NCBI GenBank assembly: GCA_004352715.1
Contig: SCFE01000025.1
Location: 969,120-1,033,119, forward strand
DNA: 64,000 nt
Direction: 5' to 3'
Origin: Hofstenia miamia
Lineage: Eukaryota > Xenacoelomorpha > Acoela
The notes below the pieces were generated by a model. That model saw only the letters and a list, made by a program, of their open reading frames with translations. It made no database searches and had not been told where the DNA came from. Shown here in pieces: positions 39,101 to 52,100 of the stretch. The position numbers and the translations under genes were made by a program. Each line of letters opens with the position of its first letter. Position 1 is the stretch's first letter.

Positions 39101-39239
39101 TTAATTTTTGTAAATGTGTTGGCTGGTTGCTTTTCACCGCTAGGTGTCATGAGTTAGAGCGTGTATTAATTCCTTTGCATGATTAGCATTGCGGTGTGTC
39201 CATGCTGTATCAATTCTTCTATTCATTCCATTGCACACA
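36147..39239. other. Non-coding stretch
   Basis: A 118-codon + frame at 37213-37569 has fairly ordinary composition but matches no family I know. A 20-bp direct tandem repeat (ggtcttttacatcaatgtcg twice) is at about 38869-38909. Nothing else is recognised. Confidence 0.38.
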
Positions 39240-39541
39240 ATGGGCAGAAAGTGTAGTGTTAGCGGTTGCAGGAGCAATTTCGAATCGCAATTGAAAAAAT
39301 TGAGCGGTGGTCGCCAAACGATTACCGTATACGGATTCCCCATAGAAAATGATAAACGTGATGAATGGATTCAGTCTCTTCCCTGCCCACTTACTAAATC
39401 CCCAACTAAGCATATGGGAATCTGTTCGCTGCATTGGCCAACTAATGCTAAATTTTTAAGAAAGAAAGGTCGTTCTCTTCCTGATGAGAGACCATCCATT
39501 TTCGAGAATCTCTCACAGAAAAAAAAATGTGTCAACAGTCG
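39240..39541 (+). CDS. THAP-domain exon B (5' coding exon, phase-2 donor)
   Basis: 100 codons plus 2 nt from ATG 39240. THAP C2CH finger: Cys5/Cys10, a longer loop before VYGFP (FP at 33-34), Trp43, ICSLHW with Cys62 and His65, and a closing ERPSIF box. The last residues are KKKCVNS followed by CG|gtatgt, a strong donor, leaving phase 2. The longer loop and the Trp after the His place it in a different THAP subgroup from exon A. As with exons A and C, no private downstream exon was recognised, and its reading frame stays open into the intron with no clear continuation. It is compatible with splicing to p66 exon 2 or 3. Confidence 0.78.
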
Positions 39542-40354
39542 GTATGTACACCTATATCATTTAGTAAATTACAAAACTCATACTTTATTGGGATTTTCGA
39601 TTTTATCGTAATTTGTTCTATGCAGTCAATTTCGTAAAGCACGTGAACATTCGGGCCAATGTGCATTGGCACTAAAATCCGCATTGGTTCCCCAAAAATT
39701 TTCAGCCTTAAAATAAAGCTAGGACAATGCATTTTTAGTTAAAATCACTCTTTACATGAAAACATTGAGTTTTTGTTTAAATTATCAATTGATGATATAG
39801 ATTGGTTTCATATATTCTTTTCATTTATTTAATATATTTGCAATAAAGAAATCTTCATATAATTCTGAATTTGCAACGAAAACGGCCCCTAAATTTTTTG
39901 CCCCTCGCTGCTTAAAATATAGTTTCAAGACACTCACATTTAATAATTACGCAAAAAAGTGAAAAAACATCTGTAATTGTATTTTATTTAGCGCAAATTG
40001 ATACATGTAGTATATAACTCCTCTTTTTTATTAGTCAGCCTGTACGTAGATCGATAAAATGTGAGTCTTCCATCGTTTTAAACCCAACATGTACAATTAA
40101 CAGTAAAACGTCTGCGGTCCATTTAAATGAACAAATCGGTTTTCCAAACAAACCTCTTCAAATCTATTATAATATTTGTCAGAGATGTCATATCTATCGG
40201 TGAAAGTGTTCGAACGTAATGTTGGAAATGTATACAAAAATATATTGCTGTTTCTAATGTATTTGAAAAGTTTATCTTTGAAAATTCCTGCTTTAAATTA
40301 TTGTCCTATCAAGTCATACCGTTTTATCGATTAAAATCTTACCCGTTTATTAGG

Positions 40355-40417
40355 CAGCAAATATGTACTCAATCATTTATTTTTTCCTAATGACTAAAAC
40401 ACCTTTTATTAATTTTT

Positions 40418-40464
<47 letters not shown>

Positions 40465-40532
40465 AACCTAAAAATTAATAAAAGGTGTTTTAGTCATTAG
40501 GAAAAAATAAATGATTGAGTACATATTTGCTG
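40355..40532. repeat. Perfect 65-bp inverted repeat around a (TA)n loop, abutting a gap
   Basis: Arms 40355-40419 and 40468-40532 are exact reverse complements. The spacer is (TA)n plus 'caaac'. The right arm ends exactly at the first N of the gap (40533-40577), and (TA)n resumes after the gap. Either a real cruciform-forming palindrome or an assembly artefact at a TA microsatellite. Confidence 0.9.
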
Positions 40533-40577
40533 NNNNNNNNNNNNNNNNNNNNNNNNNNNNNNNNNNNNNNNNNNNNN
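40533..40577. other. Assembly gap
   Basis: Run of 45 N inside (TA)n sequence. Confidence 0.99.
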
Positions 40578-41200
40578 TATATATATATATATCGCTAAGT
40601 ATATGAAGATTCGAAAAGGCGTTACTTATCGCCAAATTCTTGAATTATAAACTGTCTATTATTCAAATACATTACTATATTGATTTGTGTATTTTAATAT
40701 TACATGAAAAACAATAATTTGTGTAAAACATGTATAATTTTTACAAAAGTAATTAAGAAGGTAAGAATTTTATTTTAAAATGAACAAAAGGATTAAAATG
40801 ATTTACTTAGCATAAAAATGCGTTATTTGGCAACAAAAACTTACTTAGAGCAAAAGAAAATTTTTTAAATTACTTAGCGGCAAGTATAAATGAGATCATT
40901 TTACTTAGCGCCAGATATATATTTATAAATACATATTTTTAACCCCTATTCTGTACATTTTACTTGTACAAAAATTATAATTTTTGTACATAAGGGTATT
41001 ACAAAGTGGTTTATCATTTTTACGAAACCCGTTTAAAAATGTCATAGGATGGCCAAAAATACTTGCAATTACCTCAGAGTTGCGTTATTAAAATATAGTT
41101 AAATTCTATCCAAACTTAAAAGTCCCGCTGTGTACTATGAAAAATCAAACCCGACTCCCAAGGTGTACACCTTTTCCGGAATTTCCCCTTGCATACTGGG

Positions 41201-41236
<36 letters not shown>

Positions 41237-43186
41237 TTCAAAAAATTCACATAAAATGGTTTTTGCATCGAAATTCCTGAAATTTTGTAGGTTTGTAGAA
41301 CATTGTGTTCATACTTAATATTTCCGGGATCCATTCAGTTTTTAACAAGTAATCAGAAATTATTCTATTTAGTATGAACGTTTTTACTGTAGTTCATTCA
41401 TGTAGCCGCTTGTGCAATTTCCATAGTCCAAATAGAGAAGTATCAGTATATACATTTGTATTTAAAACATTGGAATTGTTACTAATTAATTGCATATATT
41501 ACACTTAATTACTACATTAAAATCCCTATGTATAATTATTAAGTACTTTCATAATGTAGAATTTCTTCATCATTGAATTATAGAAGGAATAGTTTTTATT
41601 ACGAGTATGACGTGCCAGTTTTTTTCTGTATTGTTTAATGATTCGATTTTTTAACAAATGAGTCCAATTGTGTAAGTCAAAATTCAGCTGTCTAAAGCTT
41701 CTACTGAAAGATATTCTAGTTCATGCTTGTTTTTAAAGGAAATTATGAGTGTATATCAAATTAACCTTCACTGTTGATATTTATGCGTTTTTAGTAGAGA
41801 AGCTTAACGCAGAGAATTGGCCGAGATGTAGTCTCGTCTAGGCGTCATAGTGACATTTGTATATCCCTGATTTCCAGGCGCGGCTTTAAGATTTTTAAAA
41901 CAGGGGGCACCATCCAATTTTTTTTCAAGAAAACTTAAACTAAAATGGCAATTTAAACGAAAATAACTCCAAGAGAAAACTCCATTGTAAAATATAACCT
42001 CTAAATTTCCAATTTAATGCATTGCTCACCTCCTTAACTTGCAAACATCAACATAAAAAATATTTGAGGACACTTTTGCAAAAAACTAAGAAACCCCAAA
42101 AAGGGTGCCCCCTCCCCGCCTGCTGATTTCATATACTGAGAAGGATAATTAAAGACTGCTGTAATCAAAATATAATATATTCAGTATTCCTCGGAAAAAT
42201 TTTTTTGACTCCAATTTATACATCTAAAACGCTGGCTTTTTATATGATTCATCACATAGCTTAGAATTATACTTTAAAAATATAAACTAGCTTTCAATCT
42301 CAACACTAAAATGGACTTTCTTGGCTATAAAATGTTATTGTAAAAAATTTTCGCGGCAATGTTTAAAAAACTTCGAAATTTTTTTGCGGTCAATGTAACT
42401 TTAAATTCGAGTGTTGTGAGGGTTAGTTAGTCTACTCTCGGTTCAAACTTTTTCTCCAAATTTTGTATTTATGCGTCTTTTTGGAAGCAATTTTCACTGG
42501 ATTTTGAAAGAAATTGTCTTATATTATCCATAAAGATCTTTTCGTTTTTTGAAACATGCAATCCATTTTCTTTCAAAAATACATATCTAGTGTTCGAAAA
42601 GATGCTAATCATAACAGACAAGATGATCTTTGAACTACTATATATGGGCTTTGAAATTTCGAAAATGACCTAGCAATTGATTTTAAATTAAAGTTGCTTC
42701 AAACCTCAGTAAAAGTTAGCATTATTCGAATAATAAGAGTTTCTGTTTTAAAAAATACATTACAAAACACTTTCAAAATCCTGTGAAAAAAATGGTTATC
42801 CTAAGTATGTTTTATTCTATGTTAACATCTCTATTAATAATAGGATTCGATTTTGAGTATTTACAGCTAGCAACTGTTGCTATGCTGACGATCATGTTAT
42901 CACAGGTCATAGTTTATTTTCAATATAATTCTTCAAATGCATGATTAGTCATTTTAGCGAATGCGTGCATGCTTTACCATTTAATTTGACAACCTGTGTG
43001 CAGTGCTGTAATGTAGCATGGGAATTCCTACTCGTTTTTGGTATTGTATTTGTGGTAGTCAACTGTAATTGGATGTACATTTAATAACGTCATTGTGGGT
43101 TTTAGTCGCATATAGCAAATTATTTATCGACAACTAGTCTTACTGGTTTTAGTCGTATTCCTGTGACTTCGACCGGCATTGACGCA

Positions 43187-46100
43187 ATGCCCGAAGTAGA
43201 TTCTTCTGTAAATAAACTGAGTGAAAATTCATCTTCCGCCAATGATGTTGAAGCTCTATATGCTACAAGCAATGGACTGAAGCGCAAACTTCCAGCGACT
43301 GACAACACAAATGATCATATATTATCGTAAGAGTTTTTATTTTTAATATACTTATAATGCTTTCATTGTGTTGTTTATCACTCGTAGATTATTTAAATTT
43401 TTTGTGCGGTTTTGTACAGTTAAAAAAATTAATATTTGAAATTTGAACATCATTTAAAAATCATTGTAATCATATTATATACTGAATATATAGTTGTTTA
43501 TTCTCAATAATTGTATATTATGTTGTAACCGTTTTTCTATTAAGAATTATGCATACCAGAGAATCGGCAATGATTTTATATGTAAATATATTTAAAGACA
43601 AAAAATGTTACGATAGCCACACTGAACTTAGAACGCGATAGATTTGCTTAAATTTGCTTTTATATTAAAATATAGAATGTTGAATATATATTTTTCTCGT
43701 GCTTCTTTGGGTTTCTAGTCTCTTCCCCTATTTTATTCGAATTTCATATATAAATAAATTATGTATAGCATTTCACAAACATAATTGTGAATATTTTAAA
43801 AAGTAATTTTAGTGGTCATTGTCTACCAATGTTCAAAAGAAACAGCAATTTTTTTAAACACTGAATTTTTAATTGCCTAAAAATATTCTTTTCAATTTTA
43901 GGAATGCTAATTGCTAAATTGTTATAGCTTTATGAAATTTGTTTTATTAGTTATGACACTGCATCGTTTGTGAGCACTTTCAACTCTGCCAATTAGTATT
44001 TTCTATTTAAGCATTTTCTTCCAGAAATCTTTATCGCAACCAACTTATTATCATCTTGAATGAAAGCCAACAATGTAATTTCAACGGCTGTATGTGTATG
44101 TATTTATTTCTTTCGTCCATCTGTGTACACTAGAACTAAATTTCTTATTTACTTTTAGTTAGCTTGATTAGTTACTGAGAAATATTGCGTTTACAATTTG
44201 ACTTTAAATTCATACAAGCGAAAATGAATCCCCCGTGCTAATTGCGAAATTTTTACATCCGTATAATTGCGAGAAGCAATGCTGCAACAATACAACTTCA
44301 ATTGTTCCAGTACGTTCTAAACGTACTCGACTGTGGTTATAAGTCGTGATTTTGCCTCTCTTCCATTTATTCTTCGATTGTTGAAAGCAGAAACGGACAT
44401 GGAGCAAAAATTTAGGCGAAAGTCCGGCCCGTCCTGTCCTGAACCAATGAGTTAACGCCAATTCGAACTGTTTTAGGCCAATTCACGTCGTTTTCTAGAC
44501 CAACATTTGATGTTAGAAATGTATACTGTAGTAGAAAGGCTGCAATGTGCAGTAGAGTAATCGAAATAGCATTTTAGAAAAGTATAAATACGAATGTAAA
44601 TTTTGAAAACTTAAAAATGGATTTTTTTCACCACATTTGTTTATAAATTCTATATCATTTCTGTCTAATAGTTATGCTAGTTCTATTTTTGCAAAACTCG
44701 ACCTAGCCCACTGCCCGAACCAGCTCGTGTCTATCCCTAGTAGTATCGGGTTCGAATATTCGAATAGTGAATTAGGAATAATTCAGATGTGTTCCTTCAC
44801 TGAACATCTAAAGTGATTACTTACACATTAAGATCTCATTATGCTAAGATATATCATGCTGATTTAGCTCATTGTATACTTTCTCGCTGACGATGTAGAT
44901 TTGGACGCTGTATTAATGAAAGAAGCGAATACTGAAGCATTTTTCAGAAAAATATAATAAAATAAGCATTAGAAATAGTATAAGGACGGTTGTTCAAGTC
45001 GTTGGAATTCATATGTATTTAAGCAAGTAGCCGGACTTAAAATCAATGTTCAGAGGTGTTTCAACTAGACTTAATACTTTTTAGCGTTCCTAAACGCAGT
45101 TTAATTTTTTCGCAATTATGTTATTTATTATCACTAAAGTAAAATTTCTTAAGAGGAAATGAATTTTAGCAAAATATCGGTCTACCATCTCGTATTTAAG
45201 TGTGCAGTTTTTGTCCAAAATACCTTCAAAATCTAAGAGCAATGTCAATTTTGACCATTTTTAAAATTGACTAAAAATTGTGGAATATTGAAAAGATGTC
45301 AAAATTCCATGTTATTAAAATACATAAAGCGAGGAAATATGTATATAGGTAACAAAAACAAATATGCAAAAGATGTGTTGGATGAATTTTCAAAATATAA
45401 TTACTTTTATCTCCGGAAAAAATCTTTTTTCAATAACAAATGTTGCAAAATTTTGACTGGTACAAACACTACCCTGTATAGTTTATGTGGTTTTAATACG
45501 TCATTTGTCTAATATTGTCTTATTACCAGTTGCTGTTTCGATATGGTTTAGTTAGATATATATACATCCTTATTTCCAGGTGCGAAATCTAATATAGGTG
45601 CAAGGCCCATCAAATATTGAAATTCTAGTTTAATATTTTATTTCTTAAAGTAGCCATGAAGATCTTTTTAAAATATTTATATTAACTTTACAGATGGTGA
45701 GCAACAACCATTAATTAGGCATTTGCCAAATGATTACCGATGTATCTGATACATATCATCTACATTTTTAAACTAGAGATTATTTTGAAAGCCAAACAAT
45801 TATATCACATATCCGTCCTTAGACATGACTGCTATGCACATTGTTGACGAGCATATCTGTAGTGCAGAGAGTTTCTACTTGATATTTAAAAATGCGGTCT
45901 CTGGTTATACTATTAGAATGCGTTTTAGCGCAATAACTTAATGTAAGCAGCTCTATTGAAAATGTTAAGAGACTAATAATTTGTTTCAAATATTTTTTGA
46001 CGCTAGCTGAAATATTCGGCGTCTGCAGCAGGTAGAGTTGGGCATTATTATTAGATGAATGAGTCATAAGAGTGCGTCTTCGTGCGTGTGTGCTTCGTAA

Positions 46101-49100
46101 TGGATTTGATTACCGTGCGAGCAACTTTTACATCTGTTCCTCTGTTATATCTACCATTATAATATTTTGTTCCTATGTGCTAACGCGACGAAATCGACCA
46201 TTAGGAGAAAGAGCGTCCATTTCTTACATGCAATGGAAAGGATGGATTTATCTGCCTTGCATAGCTAATAATAAATTCAATGCAAATATATATTTCTACG
46301 TAAATCAAACTATTTCGGATCGATTTGCGCTATTTGTTTTGTTCTATCGTCATCATAAAGCATGTTCACACTACATAACCTACGTGTATCTCTAGTTTAA
46401 TGCTTTTCTTAAATTGTTGTTTGAGATCATTTATATACAAAATATCATTTTTCCAAGTTTGTTGCATGTTGATTTAGTTGTCTAGGCATTCATTGAATCC
46501 TTAATGTATGATGTTTTTTTTAACCCATGCATCTAAAGCGGATAATATATGTTGTTTATTGAAAATCAAATTTATTAAGCATTAATGTAGAATTTTTCTT
46601 AAAACAACCATTATAATGTTCCGATACAATTAAAGATAGAGAACAAGCATTACGGCAGTCATTATAAGTTCGTTGTCTTATAATTGCATTGGCGCTGAAA
46701 TAATTCGAACTTTTTGCTAGATTTTTTCTAATCGATTATTTTCGAAAAGAATCAGCCTGTATGATGTTTTGATTCCAAAAAATGTGAAGAAGTTAAAATA
46801 TGTCTTTGTCGGCCATATCATTAAAAGTAACGTGACTAAACCCTTGTATAGGGTTTGTAGTTTGTCAATCAAGGTTGTTTGGGAAATGAACGAATATCAC
46901 TAAGATATGTTTCATTTTACTGGAGGCGTTGAATTGATTATTCCTATAGAAAAATGCATGGTAATTGTATCGTGTATATTGATTTTTTTCAATTATTTTC
47001 CATCCGAATATAAATTGTTAAAATCTTAGCGTATTCATTTTGATGTCGTTTTCTCATGAACCACCTCTATATTTTTTGTAAGCTAAGAGATGTTCTATTT
47101 TTAATAATGAAAGTGAAATCTGGCTATAACAGAACATGGGAAATAACCGAGAAGCATCTTATTAGGTTCTGTAAGTTCTTCTGAATCTGCTGTAGACTAT
47201 TAGAATCTGATTGTTATTTTTCTGGTGCCAAATCTATAACCCACATGCCTTTCATTTTTCAACTCTAGAAAATTGCCAATACTATATGCTGTTCATTTTA
47301 CCTCCATAAAATAACATTAAAATTGTATATTTTTCAAAAGTGCATGTCTTAATTGACGAATTTATAGTAGAACGAGATAATTTTATACTATTGACCAGTT
47401 ATATTTTAGCTATTGCCATAATTGCTAGGTGTTCTTTGTGTAGACTATTCACTGATTTTGTAAATTAGGCTAGTAACGATGTTTCTTGTTATCCCAATTC
47501 ATACGATTCATATTAGGCGAATATTGACAATTAAAAAGGCGCGCTACCCCGCCGACAAATATTTCCGCATTGATACTAAGAGCAGTTAGCCTCGATTTAC
47601 ATAACTTAGTTTTTATAAATAATAGTTTTAACCTTACGTATTAACCATTTTAATCTATTTAAATTTTAATAGTAATAATAGCAAAAAATCATACAAATTT
47701 ATTAACGGATTAAACTGAAACATCATGTTTCTGACTAGAGATAATGTTATTCAGCATGAGAATCTTCTTTCAACTGTTAATTGAAATTTCTTGAGTTTTT
47801 TTATCATGAGGATGTTGGCATAATTTGCAATGCACAATATATTTGTATTTTCTTTTTAAAAATTGAGGTTTTCTTTAGCTCATCTATTCCGCTTTATTCT
47901 AGTAATTCACCAAAATACATTGCTCAAAGACACTTGAATTGACCTTATTGACAAGATTCCATATTTACGAGATGTCCCTAAAATATGATGGACCGTCAAA
48001 AATTCGCCCTGCAATTGTTAATTTGTAAGAATCGGTTCGAAAGGGAATTTGAATTTTAAACTAGTTTGTGTGATTTCATTATTACAACTAGGAATGAAGG
48101 AGAATTACTTGAAGCTCCACTTAGTTGAACACTTGCTTTGCAGGCATTACAATTATAAGATAATGATGAACTAGTGGAACACAATCCTTATTGTAAGATA
48201 ATGAACTAAGTGGACATAATCCTTTTAAAGATAAATGACAGAATGTAATATGGAATATTGATATCAATATTGAAGTAGATTGTCACATATATTCATCAAT
48301 ACCGTGCAAATATATCAAAAAGCATGCAATAGTTTTGTATAATTAATAAAAATAGTAAAATGGGCATTAATTTTCCATATTTTTAGGATGTTTAATACTT
48401 TTCATCAAATAATCAAATTTCAACTTAAAGAACAAACCTTTAAATATTTTGTAACTTTACAACTATTAACGGAGCAATGTTATAAAATTTTTATATTAAT
48501 TTTAACTTTGTTTTTTAAATACCATGTGCTAATCACTTGGTATGCTATTCTATCTATTCTATATTTTACAATAACTGATGGAATGACAAATACTGGGTTT
48601 TGGCTGCTTTGAACCAAAATCAGAATTGATGAAAACTAGAAAACATTAAGTCTACTTCTGGATTAGTTAAAATGGCTGTGATTTTAGACTAATTGAAATC
48701 CCGGGTTGAATAAAATATACACATTTTAAACACTTAAAACAGTTGCTTTTACCATGTTTTTTCTAAAAATCAGAAAAATTCTTAAAACACTTATTTTCAG
48801 TAAAAGTATGACGATGTTTATTGTTTTTAGTTTGACTGTTTTACTGCGTGCAACATTTAATTTAGCATTTTTTTCATTCAGTCCTTGTCAACATCGTAAA
48901 GTTGGAAATTTCGAGAAAATTTTTTAAATTTCTTGATTTTTTGGAAAGTCGTTTTTTCTCAATCTTGTTGGAAACACAAAGTTCGCATAACATTAATGCA
49001 TACTCAGGGTTGGCATGTTTTAAACAGGACCTGTTTAAAACAACTGTTTTTTGCAGTGTTTCTTCAATGGTTTTTTTAAATTTATATAGGGAAGTTTGGA

Positions 49101-52100
49101 AAATAATTATTTGGGATTCATCCACTCGACTTTTATGTTTTGTTAACGTTTATAAACGAAAAATGTATGTTAAGTTTATCCTTATTAAATGTTTGCTACT
49201 GTGTTTTAGCAAAACTTTCGTAAAATTCAGCTGGGTCTGTCTAAAAGCAAAAAAGCATTGTTTTAAACGTTTAAAACGTTTTAAACGCTTAAGGCGTTTT
49301 TTGTAATACACACTTTTTTGCCAACCCTGTGCATACGTCTATTATTGCTTTGTTTATATCAACTTACATGTTCATGTAGGCTTAAAAATTAGGAAATAAT
49401 CGCATTTTACTACAAACTATTGTCATTCAGGATCTTGACACTTTTTAGCAGCATTATAAATTCGTATTCCATATCAAAATAACATAGTCCACCAAATGAA
49501 AAAACCTGAGATAGTATGAATACGTTGCACATTTGGGACATAACATGTATCAAATATATGGATACATAGTGGCAGTCAATGTGTATATATTAGCCAATTT
49601 CAAAAATAAATTTTTTCATGTAACCACTTCTCTTGAAATACAATCTATTTTCTATTGTTGTACAAAGTCGTATAGCATTTTGCCTGATCTGAAGAGACTT
49701 GGTGATTCATTAATTAATGACGACGAATATAGTTTCAACGTTGTGTGGCGCTGTAAAAGCAACAATCATAATATGACGCTGAATGTACACATTGGTGATC
49801 GCTATCGCTGGACAATGGTTTTCGGACTTTATTTTTCCTTTGATTCCTTTTCACCTTTTTTCTCACTGCTGTTGTATTTATGCAATATGCATAAAAATGT
49901 GTTATGGCAACAACAGTCAATGTAAATATTTAACACGCTATATTAGTCTGTAATTTTCTACACTCGATTTCGCTTAATGCTATATTTTCACGTTAACTGC
50001 TTCAAAAGTAATATTGTTGATGAAATTCAATTATTTAAAATTCTCTCGTTTTATTTCTTTTTCACGTGCGTGCAACATAGTATCGATCAACTTGTAAAGG
50101 AATTATTTCGCGATCTCTTCAACTCGCAATTAGCATACAAACTTAAAATGCCAGTCGGTGTGGCTGGTGTTACATTTGCAATATGAATCCAAACATACTG
50201 ATGTTTGGATTCATATACAATGTCATTTACAAGTATGCATAATAAAACGGTGTTGCCAGGGGTATCTTAAACCAAATTACCACCGCAAGCTTTTGGGCTT
50301 AATAATAATTATAAGTTAAGTAAAATACCTACTATGTCCTTATAAAGAACATTTATAGTCAGAGTTTAAGATCGATGGATACTTTGTTTTCAAGAAATTA
50401 CAAATAATTATACTTTTTTCGCGTTATCAGAATTCAGTGAAACTGCATAGTTTGAAATGTTTCGTTCTACTAAATTGACTTTTTTGTTGTTCACTTTTCC
50501 CCAAAAATGGAAGGAATTTGAGTGTTACCAATTTCTTAACCCGTTACATCATGCAATTTTGTTCATGATTTTGCGATAATCGAGTTATCGTCACAACCAT
50601 AGTCAATTTAAAATCTGGCGAATGTCTTAAAACGTAGAATTCTACAGAGCCGTTTCTATATAAATGCTATTGAAAATTATTTGGCAATGGGTAGCGCTAA
50701 AATTTAACTCTCTCAGCACTTACAAACAATATTTAATTTATTATCACCAAATCGAGTTGATCAATTTGAAAATTGATGTCAAATGCAGAAACTACTTGAT
50801 GCAAAGGGGTTTTTAATAATGAACTGCATGTAAATGGTGACTGACAACTGTTTATAGAATATTTGTAAACATTGGTTACCAATTCTAAATTCATTGCAAT
50901 TCTGTTTCTGATGAAAAATGAGGTATTGCGAAAAAATTTTACGTATTCACTACAGTGCTAAGTTTAAGCAACCAATTTTTTGTTTGTGTGATCTTGCTGC
51001 GAAACAATGCTCTGCTCTGTTAATCAGTGTTTATTAATCTATTCGCTATAACAAGTAAGGGGAAGTTTGTTTTTTCTCCATCTCATTTCATTCAAATTCA
51101 ATAGTTTTAGTATTAATGATTCACATAAAATCGATTTTTCCTGAATACTTAAATGGTACTACCTAACTTGCTACTGTAACTAAAGCATGCGTCAAGCACA
51201 TGTGCGGATTTTATAAAAACCTGCTTTTATTGAATTAATGTTTTTTGATTATATAGTTTAGCTTCAATTTAAAAGTGTATTTCAACTTACAATTTCACAA
51301 CATATTGCATGAAATTCTGTAAATGCTGTCTTTTCGCTTTGGCGAGTGGGGTCTGACACCTAGCGGTAGACTTGGGAATTTATCGTTGCTTTTACGCTAT
51401 GATTCATTAATTTCAGTGTTGTTTTGCTTCTCTCTGTTTCACATCGTCTGTTGCGAATTCTCTATTAAAATGCCCAAACATTGCGCTGCTGTAGGATGCA
51501 AAACAGGATATGACAGTGTTAAAAATGACATTCAGTATTCAAGTGTAAGTGTGCACAGATTTCCATTAGATGAATCGTGTAGACAACTATGGGTAACGGC
51601 ATTAAGAAGAAAAGATTATTCGCCCACTAAAGAATCAGTTGTTTGCTCTAGACATTTTCTAAATACCGATTTTTCATATGAAAGTTCTGATGTGCGAAAA
51701 AGAACAATCACTATTAAAAAACGTCGACTTAAGAAGAATGCAGTACCGTCTATTTTTCCAGAATCGCTGAATTCCCGGTAACACAGTATAGTAAATCAAA
51801 TTATCAACAGCATCTAACCGGTTTTGCATGTAGCTTAAGCAGGGTGGCACTAAATATTGAAACAAATTTTTCTAGTTGTAACTGCAATGGTCAATTGAAA
51901 ATTTATTATGTATTTCTTCAACACAAAGGTAAAATTTTTATCAAAAAAAGTTATAGAGGTTAAGTCGCGCATGCATAAGCGTAGTTTTAGATAGGTATCT
52001 GCAAGTTCGAGTGCATTCAACTATTTATCTGTATGCAATACACTGCACTAATACAAAATGTGCCATCATTTTTACAACCTGTACCTACGTAGTTCTTTCA

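Larger units (their letters stand above)
39542..43105. other. Non-coding stretch with (TA)n repeats and a gap
   Basis: Contains the perfect inverted repeat and N gap near 40.4-40.6 kb, an (AT)n run at about 41205-41231, and otherwise AT-rich sequence. No gene recognised. Confidence 0.4.

Noticed and set aside
43120-43308. 62-codon - strand frame
   Set aside because: Shadow of p66 exon 1 on the + strand.
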